Shown here one piece after another: positions 27,779 through 35,805 of a stretch of DNA of 64,000 nucleotides (position 1 is the stretch's first letter; every line of letters starts with the position of its first letter). Under the pieces are notes generated by a model. That model saw nothing but the letters and a program-made list of their open reading frames with translations. It was not told the DNA's origin and ran no database searches. Origin of the DNA: Mycobacterium sp. IS-836 (lineage in GTDB: Bacteria; Actinomycetota; Actinomycetes; Mycobacteriales; Mycobacteriaceae); assembly GCF_001954275.1 (NCBI RefSeq), contig NZ_MBEU01000002.1:124001-188000 (forward strand), given 5' to 3'. The position numbers and the translations under genes are program-made.

Positions 27779-29125
27779 TCAGAACTCGGCGATCGAGTGT
27801 TCCAGGCGCTCGGCCAGCCGGGCCTGGGCCTCCGCGCGCCGGGTGGGGATGTGCTGCGACGGGAAAGGCGTTGTCACGGGCTGATATTCGCGCAACGTCC
27901 GGCGGGCGACCGTCATCTTGTGCAATTCGGTGGCGCCGTCGGCGATGCCCAGTGATTCGGCGGCCACCAACATCTTGACGAACGGCATCTCGTCGGAGAC
28001 GCCGAGCGCGCCGTGCAGGTGGAGCGCGCGCTGCGCGACATCGTGGAGCACCTGGGGCATGGCGACCTTCACCGCGGCGATGTCGCGGCGCACCTTCTGA
28101 TAGTCGTGATGCTTGTCGATCAACCACGCGGTGCGCAGCACCAGCAGCCGGAACTGCTCGATCTGAATCCAGCTGTCGGCGATCTTTTCCTGCGTCATCT
28201 GGAAGTCGGACAGATGGCCATTCCTGGTCTTGCGTGACACCGCACGCTCGCACATCATATCAAAAGCCTTGCGCGCCAACGCGATTGTACGCATCGCATG
28301 GTGGATGCGGCCGCCGCCGAGGCGGGTCTGCGCGATCATGAAGGCCGATCCCTCGCCGCCCAGCACATGATCGGCCGGTACCCGGACCTCGTTGTAACGG
28401 ACGTAGCCATGCGAGCCGTGCTTCGACTCGCCTCCCACCCCGACGTTGCGGATGATCTCGATGCCCGGCGTCTCGCCCGGAACGATGAACAGCGACATCT
28501 TGTCGTAGGTGCGCGCGTCGGGCTTGGTGACGGCCATGACGATGAAGAACGACGCATGCTTGGCGTTGGAGGAGAACCACTTCTCGCCGTTGATCACCCA
28601 GTCGTCACCGTCGCGGGTTGCGCTCGTCACGAACATCCCGGGATCGGAGCCGCCCTGCGGCTCGGTCATCGAGTAGCAGGAGGAGATCTCGCCATCGAGC
28701 AGTGGCTGCAAGTAGCGCGCCTTCTGCTCGTCGGTGCCGAACAGCGCGAGGATCTCGGCGTTGCCTGAGTCGGGTGCCTGGCAGCCGAACACAGACGGGG
28801 CCCAACGGGAGCGCCCGAGGATTTCGTTGAGCAGCGCGAGCTTGACCTGGCCGAAGCCCTGACCGCCGAGCTCGGGCCCCAGATGCGCGGCCCACAGACC
28901 TTGCTCCTTTACCTGCTGCTGTAGCGGCCGCAGGATGGCCATCATCTCGGCGTTCTGTTTGTCGTAAGGATCAAGGGCGACCAGATCGAGCGGTTCCAGC
29001 TCGTCGACCATGAATTTCTCGACCCAGTCCAGCTTCGCCTGGTATTCGGGGTCCGTTTCGAAGTCCCACACCGTGGCCAACCGTTCCCCGGCGCAGCGTC
29101 GCGCCGGCCTCGTTGATGGAGTCAT
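27779..29125 (-). CDS. fadE1: Acyl-CoA dehydrogenase FadE1 (Rv0131c orthologue)
   Basis: Up to 448 aa, FAD-dependent alpha,beta-oxidation of acyl-CoA. Seen: the FAD/substrate motif CYSMTEPQGGSDP, WVINGEKWFSSNAKHA, FMIAQTRLGGGRIHHAM and the C-terminal ALHLHGALGVSDEMP. In this subgroup the catalytic base is not the C-terminal glutamate of medium-chain enzymes but lies elsewhere. The 5' end is uncertain: from ATG 29125 there is no RBS, while related proteins begin near WDFETDPEY, which would mean TTG 29080 or GTG 29074. It runs in the same direction as fgd2, 45 bp after its stop. Confidence 0.88.
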   Translation of the reverse strand: MTPSTRPARRCAGERLATVWDFETDPEYQAKLDWVEKFMVDELEPLDLVALDPYDKQNAEMMAILRPLQQQVKEQGLWAAHLGPELGGQGFGQVKLALLNEILGRSRWAPSVFGCQAPDSGNAEILALFGTDEQKARYLQPLLDGEISSCYSMTEPQGGSDPGMFVTSATRDGDDWVINGEKWFSSNAKHASFFIVMAVTKPDARTYDKMSLFIVPGETPGIEIIRNVGVGGESKHGSHGYVRYNEVRVPADHVLGGEGSAFMIAQTRLGGGRIHHAMRTIALARKAFDMMCERAVSRKTRNGHLSDFQMTQEKIADSWIQIEQFRLLVLRTAWLIDKHHDYQKVRRDIAAVKVAMPQVLHDVAQRALHLHGALGVSDEMPFVKMLVAAESLGIADGATELHKMTVARRTLREYQPVTTPFPSQHIPTRRAEAQARLAERLEHSIAEF

Positions 29126-29170
29126 CGTAGATGCGCCCGCGCAGACACCTCGACGCGGCGCCGCTAACCA

Positions 29171-30265
29171 CTAGTGCAGCTTGGGGAGCACGTTGGTGCG
29201 GTAGAAGTGAATCGCTGCGATGGGGTCGTCCTGCGGGAAGTGCAAAAACGGGACGGCACCGGCGTCGAGCACCGCTTGCACCGCAGTGACGTGTGTTCCC
29301 GGGTCGGTGCCGACCGTCCAGTTGGCGAGCACCTTGTCGATCGGGTTCGATTCGGCGGCGCGCTGGATCTCGACGGGATTGGGCTGGTCGACGGCCCCGG
29401 CGGTGAACCGCCACAGGGCGGCGGCGCGGGCGGCTTCCGCGCCGTCGCCGACGACGGCGAACATTTCGGCGCGCTTACCCAGGCCGGCGGGATCGCGGCC
29501 CGCGGCTTTCGCGCCGGCGGCGAAAGCGGCGAGCAGCTTCGAATTGGTCACGTCGTGGGCCTGGGTGATCCATCCGTCGCCGTACTGGCCGGCCAGTGTC
29601 GCGCTTTTGGGCCCACCGGCCGCCACGAAGATCGGTGGAGGCGTTTCGGGCACGTCGTAGAGTTTCAGCGAGTTCGTCTGAAAATAGCGGCCGGGGAAGG
29701 AAATTCGTGAGCCGCTCCACAGCTGGCGGATCAATCCGATGGCCTCGACCAACCGGTCGTGGCGCTCGGTGTAGTTACCGAACGTGTTGGTCGTGGCCTG
29801 TTCGTTGAGCCGCTCGCCGGTGCCGACGCCCAAGAACACCCGTCCTGGATTGAGGATCGCCAGCGAGGCGAACGCCTGCGCCACCGTCGCTGGGTGATAG
29901 CGGTAGGTGGGGCAGGTCACGCCGGTGCCGAAGGAAACGCGACTCGTGTTGGTACCGACCAACGCCAGCGTCAGCCACGGGAACATCGAATGGCCCTCGT
30001 TGTCCTGCCAGGGCTGGATGTGGTCGCTCGCCCACACGTATTGGAAACCCGCCTCTTCGGCCGCTCGGGCTTGCGCCACCAGCCGATCGGTGCGGAATTG
30101 CTCGTGCGAGAGCACGAACCCCACACCCTTGCCCGCCGGCGGCGGCGTGGTGGGCCCGGCGTGGTCGGCCCCGGGTTTGCCGCACGCGCCCGACAATCCG
30201 GTCGTTCCGAGCACGCCCGCACCCGCGGCCATCCGGCCGAACATCCGCCGTGAGATGCCAGTCAT
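29171..30265 (-). CDS. fgd2: F420-dependent hydroxymycolic acid dehydrogenase Fgd2 (Rv0132c orthologue)
   Basis: A 364-aa luciferase-like (LLM) enzyme. The N-terminus carries a Tat signal (SRRMFGRMAAGAGVLG) ending in a lipobox-like LSGAC, so it is exported folded with F420 and possibly lipid-anchored. The LLM core includes YVWASDHIQPWQ, VSFGTGVTCPTYRYHPA and VFLGVGTGERLNE. The M. tuberculosis enzyme oxidises hydroxymycolic to ketomycolic acids at the cell envelope and is a target of the pretomanid class. Start ATG 30265. Probably co-transcribed with fadE1. Confidence 0.92.
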   Translation of the reverse strand: MTGISRRMFGRMAAGAGVLGTTGLSGACGKPGADHAGPTTPPPAGKGVGFVLSHEQFRTDRLVAQARAAEEAGFQYVWASDHIQPWQDNEGHSMFPWLTLALVGTNTSRVSFGTGVTCPTYRYHPATVAQAFASLAILNPGRVFLGVGTGERLNEQATTNTFGNYTERHDRLVEAIGLIRQLWSGSRISFPGRYFQTNSLKLYDVPETPPPIFVAAGGPKSATLAGQYGDGWITQAHDVTNSKLLAAFAAGAKAAGRDPAGLGKRAEMFAVVGDGAEAARAAALWRFTAGAVDQPNPVEIQRAAESNPIDKVLANWTVGTDPGTHVTAVQAVLDAGAVPFLHFPQDDPIAAIHFYRTNVLPKLH

Positions 30266-30316
30266 CGGGCCGGAATACCCGTCGCTCCGGCGACGACACT
30301 CGCTAGCCTGACTTGT

Positions 30317-30922
30317 GTGAGTCCACAGGCGCGCCCGGCGCGTAAAGACGATCTCGGCGCGCTGTCGCGCACGTTGGCCCGCGCGTTCTACGACGATCCG
30401 GTGATGATCTGGCTCCTCCCCGACGAGAAGGCCCGGATCGCGCAACTGCGTCGCATGTTCACGGCGATGACTCGGCACCACCATCTGGCCCTCGGCGGCG
30501 TGGAGGTGGCCTGCGACGGGCCGGGCGTGGGCGCGGCGGCGCTGTGGGATCCGCCGAATCACTGGCAGGAAACGCGGTGGGGGCAGTGGGCGATGAAACC
30601 GACGTTCATCCGCGTGTTCGGTCTTCGGTCGATGCGCGGGCGCGCGGTGCAGGAACTGATGAAACGCGTCCACCCCGAAGAGCCGCACTGGTATCTGGCC
30701 GTGATCGGTAGCGATCCGTCGGTACGCGGCCAGGGCTTCGGTCAGGTCCTGATGCGGTCCCGCCTGGACCGCGTTGACGCCGAACACGCACCGGCCTATC
30801 TCGAGTCGACCAAAAGCGAAAACGTGCCGTATTACGAACGTTTCGGCTTCACGGTGACCCGTGAGATCGCGCTCCCGGACGGCGGTCCGACGATGTGGGC
30901 AATGTGGCGGGCGCCGCGGTAG
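30317..30922 (+). CDS. GNAT-family N-acetyltransferase (Rv0133-like)
   Basis: A 201-aa acetyltransferase. The acetyl-CoA binding loop is seen in GSDPSVRGQGFGQVLM, and the C-terminal strand in SENVPYYERFGFTVTRE. The substrate amine is unknown. GTG 30317 is the start (the next codons give SPQARPARKDD). Divergent from fgd2 with 51 bp between starts. In M. tuberculosis its right neighbour is ephF; here ephF lies about 6 kb further on, after an inserted block. Confidence 0.87.
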   Translation: MSPQARPARKDDLGALSRTLARAFYDDPVMIWLLPDEKARIAQLRRMFTAMTRHHHLALGGVEVACDGPGVGAAALWDPPNHWQETRWGQWAMKPTFIRVFGLRSMRGRAVQELMKRVHPEEPHWYLAVIGSDPSVRGQGFGQVLMRSRLDRVDAEHAPAYLESTKSENVPYYERFGFTVTREIALPDGGPTMWAMWRAPR

Positions 30923-30926
30923 CGGT

Positions 30927-31601
30927 TCACGGGCTGCTGCGCCAGCCGGCGATGCCGATGGTGATCAACCGCAGTTGTTTGACCGCAAGCCGGCGCACGT
31001 CTTCCAGTGCCTCGGTGCTCTGGGCGTCCTCGATGGCCTCGGCGATCACGATCATCGCGTTGACGAACAGCGTCGCCAGCACGTTGAGATCCTCGGTGCT
31101 CCATTCGTGCAGGCCGGGAAATCGCGCCAGGTCGGTGGCCAGCTCCGAGGTGATCAGGCGCAGCTCGGTGCGGATCGCATAGCGCAGCACGGTGACTCCG
31201 CCCGAGCGCTCCCGATAGATGAACCGCCAGTGCTCGCGGCGTTCGGTGATGCTGGCGACGACGATCTCGACCGACGACTCGATCACGCGGGTGGGGTCGA
31301 GCTTGCCCGCCCGCGCCCCGCGCAGGGTGTCCCGCAGCGTGCGAAACGACTCATCGATCAACACCAGCCCGAGCGCCTCCATCGACTCGAAATGGCGATA
31401 GAACGCGGCGGGCACGATCCCGACCTCTCGCGTCACCTCACGCAAGCTCAGGCTGGAAAAGCTGCGGTCCTGCAGCAGCTTGAGGGCCGCGGCGATGATG
31501 GCACGCCTGGTGGCCTCCTTGCGCTCGCCGCGCGAGGGGCTTTCGCGTGGGCCGTCGCGGCCGGACTTACGCGACCGTGAGCCAGGAGTACGACTGTTCA
31601 C
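30927..31601 (-). CDS. TetR-family regulator of the reductase-desaturase pair
   Basis: A 224-aa TetR protein from GTG 31601. The HTH is ALKLLQDRSFSSLSLREVTR then EVGIVPAAFYRHFESMEALG. It is divergent from the ferredoxin reductase and desaturase genes, 70 bp apart. Its start codon lies inside a perfect palindrome (31596-31611), so autoregulation and control of the divergent operon are both likely. TetR proteins beside acyl-CoA desaturases often sense acyl-CoA saturation (DesT-like), an analogy only. An upstream extension to 31679 would run through the divergent promoter and is unlikely. Confidence 0.88.
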   Translation of the reverse strand: MNSRTPGSRSRKSGRDGPRESPSRGERKEATRRAIIAAALKLLQDRSFSSLSLREVTREVGIVPAAFYRHFESMEALGLVLIDESFRTLRDTLRGARAGKLDPTRVIESSVEIVVASITERREHWRFIYRERSGGVTVLRYAIRTELRLITSELATDLARFPGLHEWSTEDLNVLATLFVNAMIVIAEAIEDAQSTEALEDVRRLAVKQLRLITIGIAGWRSSP

Positions 31602-31611
31602 TATTGTGAAC
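31596..31611. promoter_or_regulatory. Palindromic operator between tetR and reductase/desaturase genes
   Basis: Perfect palindrome GTTCAC-TATT-GTGAAC, containing the GTG start codon of tetR. A second partial half-site GTTCAC occurs at 31674-31679, just after the ATG of the divergent reductase gene, so both start regions carry the same hexamer. Length and symmetry suit a TetR dimer. A -35-like TTGACT is at 31636-31641 for the reductase gene. Confidence 0.65.
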
Positions 31612-31671
31612 CCTACCACATACGGGTAGAAACCCTTGACTAGCTTGGTCAGACGGGCGCATGGTGTACAT

Positions 31672-32787
31672 ATGTTCACTCAAACCGCTCAGACCTCCGG
31701 TCGGCGCTTTGTCAAAGCTTTCCAGAAGCGAGTCCTGGGTTCCGACCTGGTCGACCTGCTCACGGGTCCCCACGGCGTCGACCGCTACACCGAGCTGGTG
31801 GCGCCGACCTGGACGTCGGGAGACGGCCGCGCCAAAGTCGTCGACGTCCGCAGGACCACTCCGCGCAGCGTCACCCTCACCCTCGCTCCGAACGAGGCCT
31901 TCGCATCAGCCCATACCATCGAGGCGGGTCAGTACGTCAACGTCACCGTCGACATCGACGGCCGCCGGCACACCCGCTGCTACTCGCCTGCCAACGCCGA
32001 AGGCAGCTCGTACCTGGAGCTGACGATCGGTCACCACGACGGCGGGGTGGTCTCGACCTACCTGTACGAGCGCGCCCGTCGCGGCATGGTGGTCGGCCTG
32101 GCAGGCGTCGGCGGGGACTTCGTGTTGCCGGCGCAGCGACCGCGGCGCATCCTGTTCGTCTCCGGCGGAAGCGGCATCACGCCCGTCATGGCGATGCTGC
32201 GGACGCTGATCGCCGAGCGCCATCCGCAAACCCCTGGAGCCGAGGTCGCGTTCATCCACTACGCGCGCAGCGCCGCTGAGGCGTGCTATCGCGAGGAACT
32301 TGCCGCCCATAACAGCCTGCCCGGGGTGCGGGTGCTGCACGGTTACACCCGATCCGACGACGGCGATTTGACCGGCCGCTTCGGGCGCGAGCACCTGGAC
32401 GCCGCGATGCCGTCGCCGGATGTGGTATTCGTCTGCGGGCCAACGGCATTGGTCGAGGCGGTCCGCGAGCACTGCGACAACGTGCACACCGAAAGCTTCG
32501 TGCCGCCGGCCTTCGAGCCGTCGGCGAACCCATCCGGTGGCCGAATCACGTTCGCGGACAGCGGCATTGATGTCGTCGACGACGGCCGCTCGCTGCTGGA
32601 ACAGGCCGAATCAGCCGGCCTGACCCCCGACAACGGCTGCCGCATGGGAATCTGCCACACCTGCACCCGGCGCAAGACGGCCGGTACGGTGCGCAACCTG
32701 GTGACCGGCGCGGTCTCGACCTGCCCCGACGAGGACGTCCAGATCTGCGTGTCCGTCCCCGTCGGCGACGTCGACCTATCCCTTTAG
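31672..32787 (+). CDS. Ferredoxin reductase with C-terminal 2Fe-2S domain (Rv3230c-like)
   Basis: A 371-aa electron-transfer protein. FAD motif RCYSPAN at 102-108, NAD(P)H motif SGGSGIT at 164-170, CGPTALVEAV, then a plant-type ferredoxin domain with C323, C328, C331 and C351 (NGCRMGICHTC and STC). It passes NADPH electrons to the membrane desaturase encoded 95 bp downstream; Rv3230c and DesA3 (Rv3229c) form such a pair in M. tuberculosis. ATG 31672 is selected from the position of GTGTACAT before it; no classic RBS, so the mRNA may be leaderless (inference). Confidence 0.9.
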   Translation: MFTQTAQTSGRRFVKAFQKRVLGSDLVDLLTGPHGVDRYTELVAPTWTSGDGRAKVVDVRRTTPRSVTLTLAPNEAFASAHTIEAGQYVNVTVDIDGRRHTRCYSPANAEGSSYLELTIGHHDGGVVSTYLYERARRGMVVGLAGVGGDFVLPAQRPRRILFVSGGSGITPVMAMLRTLIAERHPQTPGAEVAFIHYARSAAEACYREELAAHNSLPGVRVLHGYTRSDDGDLTGRFGREHLDAAMPSPDVVFVCGPTALVEAVREHCDNVHTESFVPPAFEPSANPSGGRITFADSGIDVVDDGRSLLEQAESAGLTPDNGCRMGICHTCTRRKTAGTVRNLVTGAVSTCPDEDVQICVSVPVGDVDLSL

Positions 32788-32882
32788 GCCAATAAATGTG
32801 CGCGAGTGTGAATCTGGCGACGCCCACGCGGCGTGTCGCGTCGCGAAATTCACAGCCGCGGTGGACCTCGAAAGGAGTTCCC

Positions 32883-33983
32883 ATGACACCCAACAAGATC
32901 ACCCTGACCCCGGAACAGGCCGACGCCTTCGGCCGCGAACTCGACGCCATCAAGGAACGCGTGATGGCAGACCTGGGCGAGAAGGACGCCGACTACATCC
33001 GCCGCGTCATCAAGGCCCAGCGCGCGCTGGAGGTCGGCGGACGTGCCCTGTTGTTCCTGCCCCCGGCCTGGCTGGTGGGCACCGCGATGCTGGGCGTCGC
33101 GAAAATCCTGGACAACATGGAGATCGGGCACAACATCATGCACGGCCAGTACGACTGGATGCGTGACCCGACGATCTCCGGGCGTTCCTTCGAATGGGAC
33201 ACCGCCTGCCCGGCCGACCAGTGGCGGCACTCGCACAACTACATGCACCACACCCACACCAACATCGTGGGGATGGACCGCGACATCGGCTACGGCATCC
33301 TGCGGATGAGCGAGGACCAGCGCTGGACCCCGTACTTCCTGGGCAACCCGGTCTACGCCTTCCTGCTGATGGTGTTGTTCCAGTACGGCGTCGCGCTGCA
33401 CGAGCTGGAAACCGAGCGCATCCGCTCCGGCGAGATCAGCCTGGACGACAAGCGAGAGGTCCTTCGGGCCATCTGGAAGAAGACGCGCCGGCAGTCGCTC
33501 AAGGACTACGTCGCCTTCCCGCTGCTGGCCGGTCCGTTCGCACCGTTCGTCTTTGCCGGCAACCTGACGGCCAACCTGATGCGCAACGTGTGGTCCTACA
33601 TGATCATCTTCTGCGGCCACTTCCCGGACGGTACACAGGAATTCACCGTCGAGGAGACCAAGGACGAATCCCGCGGCATGTGGTACTTCCGCCAGGTGCT
33701 CGGCTCGGCGAATCTGACCGGGGGCAGGCTCTTCCACCTGCTGTCCGGCAACCTGTCGCACCAGATCGAGCACCACTTGTTCCCGGACATGCCGGCGCGC
33801 CGGTACGCCGAGATCGCACCCGAGGTGCAGGAGATCTGCGCGCGCTATGGCATTCCCTACAACAAGGGCCCGCTGCTGCGGCAGTTCGGCACCGTCGTCC
33901 GCAAGATCGTCAAGCTGAGCTTCCCGGGGTCTCGGAGAGACACCGCCGGCGACCCTGTCGATATCGTTCGTGGGGCCGCTTGA
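32883..33983 (+). CDS. Membrane acyl-CoA desaturase (DesA3/linoleoyl-CoA desaturase-like)
   Basis: A 366-aa di-iron fatty-acid desaturase. Three His boxes are present: HNIMH, HSHNYMHHTH and QIEHHLFP. Hydrophobic segments include RALLFLPPAWLVGTAMLGVA, AFLLMVLFQYGVAL and LLAGPFAPFVFAGNL. In mycobacteria DesA3 introduces the delta-9 double bond into stearoyl-CoA to give oleate, taking electrons from the reductase. AAAGGAG at 32871-32877 lies 5 nt before ATG 32883. Its gene neighbourhood (TetR, reductase) argues for regulation by membrane fluidity or acyl-CoA. The M. tuberculosis genes are far away (Rv3229c), so here it may be a second copy or a relocated one. Confidence 0.9.
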   Translation: MTPNKITLTPEQADAFGRELDAIKERVMADLGEKDADYIRRVIKAQRALEVGGRALLFLPPAWLVGTAMLGVAKILDNMEIGHNIMHGQYDWMRDPTISGRSFEWDTACPADQWRHSHNYMHHTHTNIVGMDRDIGYGILRMSEDQRWTPYFLGNPVYAFLLMVLFQYGVALHELETERIRSGEISLDDKREVLRAIWKKTRRQSLKDYVAFPLLAGPFAPFVFAGNLTANLMRNVWSYMIIFCGHFPDGTQEFTVEETKDESRGMWYFRQVLGSANLTGGRLFHLLSGNLSHQIEHHLFPDMPARRYAEIAPEVQEICARYGIPYNKGPLLRQFGTVVRKIVKLSFPGSRRDTAGDPVDIVRGAA

Positions 33984-33987
33984 TCCT

Positions 33988-34050
33988 CGCCGAACGTGAA
34001 CTGGTGGAGGCTTTTTCGCAGAAATCTCGCCACAGTTTCACGCTCGGCGG
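33988..34050. repeat. Imperfect inverted repeat after the desaturase gene
   Basis: CGCCGAACGTGAACTG (33988-34003) is matched in reverse complement by CAGTTTCACGCTCGGCG (34034-34050) with one substitution and one extra base, separated by about 30 nt. It begins 5 bp after the stop codon. It could terminate the desaturase transcript, or be one copy of a dispersed palindromic element, since similar CGCCGAGCGTGAA motifs seem familiar from mycobacterial intergenic DNA (memory, unverified). A short direct repeat CGGGTTAGGTGG follows at 34048-34059 and 34070-34081. Confidence 0.6.
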
Positions 34051-34080
34051 GTTAGGTGGAGGCGGTCGCCGGGTTAGGTG

Positions 34081-34099
34081 GCGCCGCGTAGAGCGGCGC
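34081..34099. terminator. GC hairpin between convergent desaturase and DUF1214 genes
   Basis: GCGCCGC (34081-34087) pairs with GCGGCGC (34093-34099) around a 5-nt loop GTAGA. The right arm touches the stop codon of the DUF1214 gene. No U-tract follows on either strand, so it would act, if at all, as a weak or Rho-assisted bidirectional stop. Confidence 0.4.
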
Positions 34100-35205
34100 T
34101 AGCTGACTTCCGTCGGTGCGTCCGATGCCTTCACGAGTTTCACCTCGGGCCTTGCCGGCACACCGTCGGCAAGGAACCATCGGAAGGCAAGGTTGCCGCG
34201 CGGATAGCCCAGCGCTGTCAGTGAATTCGGGTGGGCCGTGGTCCCGCGGGACAAGACGATAGTCACCGAGCCGTCGCTGTTGAGCGCGGCGCTGTGGCCG
34301 TTGATGGAGCAGCGGGCATCCGACGCGCCGAACGTGGCCATGAACTGATTCCACACCACCAGGTTCCAGAACCTGCACGACGGAGGTTGGTGCGTGATGA
34401 CCAGGGCTTCGTCGTCGTCGAGCACGAAGCTGCCGTAGGAGTAGCAGGCGTCGCGCGCCGACCAGCCGAAGTTGGCGTCGGGCACTTGATACGGAGCGGC
34501 AAATTCGTTTGCGGCGTGCGCGGTCTCGTGCCCGAGTCGGTGCTCATCGTCGGCCCGCGTGCCGACGGCCAGTGGAATGATGGCAAACATCGTGCGCAAC
34601 CAGGCCGCCGTCGCCCGCAGCCGGGCAGCGGTTTCGGCATCGCCGTGTCGTATCGGTTCCGCCTCGTCGAGAGCCTCGATCTGCCAGGCAACCGGGCGCC
34701 CGGTCAGCGGGTCGGCTTGGTAGTCACGGGTCATCAGCGCGGCCGCGTCCGGTGTCGCGGGGAATTCGAAGCTGAAGTTGCCCTGCGCGTCGACGTCGAG
34801 GTCGGTGTCCCGGACGATCGCCACCACCCGGTCCGACCATGCCCCGGGCGACGGTTCGTTGTACGCCGTCACCGAAAAGTACACGCTGTCACCCTTGTTG
34901 CCGCTGATGCGGTAGCGCCGCTTCGGATCGACCGGGCACAGGAAGTAGTAGGCGTCGGTGTTGTCGCCGCCCCAGCGACGATCGCGGCGGAACGGGGTGT
35001 TGACCGCGACGAACTGCGGGTGACCGGGCTCGGGGAACAGGTACGTGTCGAACGCCACGCCCAAGGTGGTGGCGAGCATGCGGTAGCCGTCGGCGACGTG
35101 CCGGTCGTCGGTGACCGCTCGGTCGCCCTCGAGGAAGGAGCGGTCGAGCTCGCCGATCATGGTCACCAGCTCGCGCCACGCGGCGGTCGACTCGTGTTCG
35201 GTCAT
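34099..35205 (-). CDS. DUF1214-domain protein
   Basis: A 368-aa soluble protein. The C-terminal third carries DUF1214 features (FWNLVVWNQFMATF, then ISCxxNGHSA-like SINGHSAALNSDGSVTIVLS) and ends with a conserved YPRGNLAFRWFL. No catalytic residues are known for the family. The ATG at 35205 overlaps the stop of the upstream tetR (ATGA), so the two genes form an operon and the regulator probably controls this protein. Its divergent partner across 28 bp is a sulfotransferase-like gene, suggesting a small lipid- or sterol-modifying set (inference). Confidence 0.78.
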   Translation of the reverse strand: MTEHESTAAWRELVTMIGELDRSFLEGDRAVTDDRHVADGYRMLATTLGVAFDTYLFPEPGHPQFVAVNTPFRRDRRWGGDNTDAYYFLCPVDPKRRYRISGNKGDSVYFSVTAYNEPSPGAWSDRVVAIVRDTDLDVDAQGNFSFEFPATPDAAALMTRDYQADPLTGRPVAWQIEALDEAEPIRHGDAETAARLRATAAWLRTMFAIIPLAVGTRADDEHRLGHETAHAANEFAAPYQVPDANFGWSARDACYSYGSFVLDDDEALVITHQPPSCRFWNLVVWNQFMATFGASDARCSINGHSAALNSDGSVTIVLSRGTTAHPNSLTALGYPRGNLAFRWFLADGVPARPEVKLVKASDAPTEVS

Positions 35206-35777
35206 GCACGGATTCCTTTCAGCAGCAACGTGGTTGTGCGTTCGACCCAGGCGTCATCGAGTTCGGCGCCGCGGGTGAGCAAGCCCAGTAGCGTGATGCC
35301 GGCGATGGCCTCCGCCAGTTCGGCGGCCGTCACGTCGGGGCGGACCTCGCCGGCGGCCGCGGCGGCCTCGAGCCGCTCGGCGAGACCACCGCCGATGATG
35401 CCGGCGAACCGCTCCAGGAGCGCAGAATGCAGGGTCGGATCCGCTGCCATCTCGCCGACCAGCCCGGGCAGGGCCGCCCTGGCCGCCGGTGTGGTGAGGA
35501 CGGCCATCGAACGGCGCACCATTTCGCGCAGGTCCTCGGGCAGCGAACCGGTATCGGGAATCTCGGTGGCGGCGCCGATCGGGAACACGGCCTCGTGCAC
35601 CAGATGGGCCTTGCTCGGCCAGCGCCGGTAGATCGCGGGCTTGCTGGTACCGGCCCGCTCGGCGATGGCGGACACCAACAGGCCGGGATAGCCGGTCTCG
35701 GCGAGGAGTTCGATCGTCGCGCGCAGCACCGCGCCGTCGATACGTGGGTCACGGGGGCGACCGAGGTCTACTACCAT
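35202..35777 (-). CDS. TetR-family regulator upstream of the DUF1214 gene
   Basis: A 191-aa TetR protein with HTH in ELLAETGYPGLLVSAIAERA then GTSKPAIYRRWPSKAHL and a TetR_C_16/11-like ligand domain. Only 28 bp separate its ATG 35777 from the GTG of the divergent sulfotransferase gene, so both promoters must overlap and one operator could control them. The frame is open a further 60 codons upstream but that would enter the sulfotransferase gene. Ligand unknown. Confidence 0.87.
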   Translation of the reverse strand: MVVDLGRPRDPRIDGAVLRATIELLAETGYPGLLVSAIAERAGTSKPAIYRRWPSKAHLVHEAVFPIGAATEIPDTGSLPEDLREMVRRSMAVLTTPAARAALPGLVGEMAADPTLHSALLERFAGIIGGGLAERLEAAAAAGEVRPDVTAAELAEAIAGITLLGLLTRGAELDDAWVERTTTLLLKGIRA

Positions 35778-35794
35778 TACGAAACTCAGAGTAA
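35777..35794. promoter_or_regulatory. Candidate TetR operator in a 28-bp divergent gap
   Basis: TTAC (35777-35780) and GTAA (35791-35794) form a short inverted repeat with a 10-bp centre inside an AT-rich gap that separates the two start codons. The gap is too small for two full promoters outside the genes, so start-proximal control or leaderless transcripts are expected. Short arms make this a weak call. Confidence 0.35.
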
Positions 35795-35805
35795 CATAAG
35801 TCGCC

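Noticed and set aside
27779-29125. FadE1 as frame-shifted gene because of its odd N-terminus
   Set aside because: The whole acyl-CoA dehydrogenase domain is in one frame. The odd first 15-17 residues only reflect an uncertain start codon.
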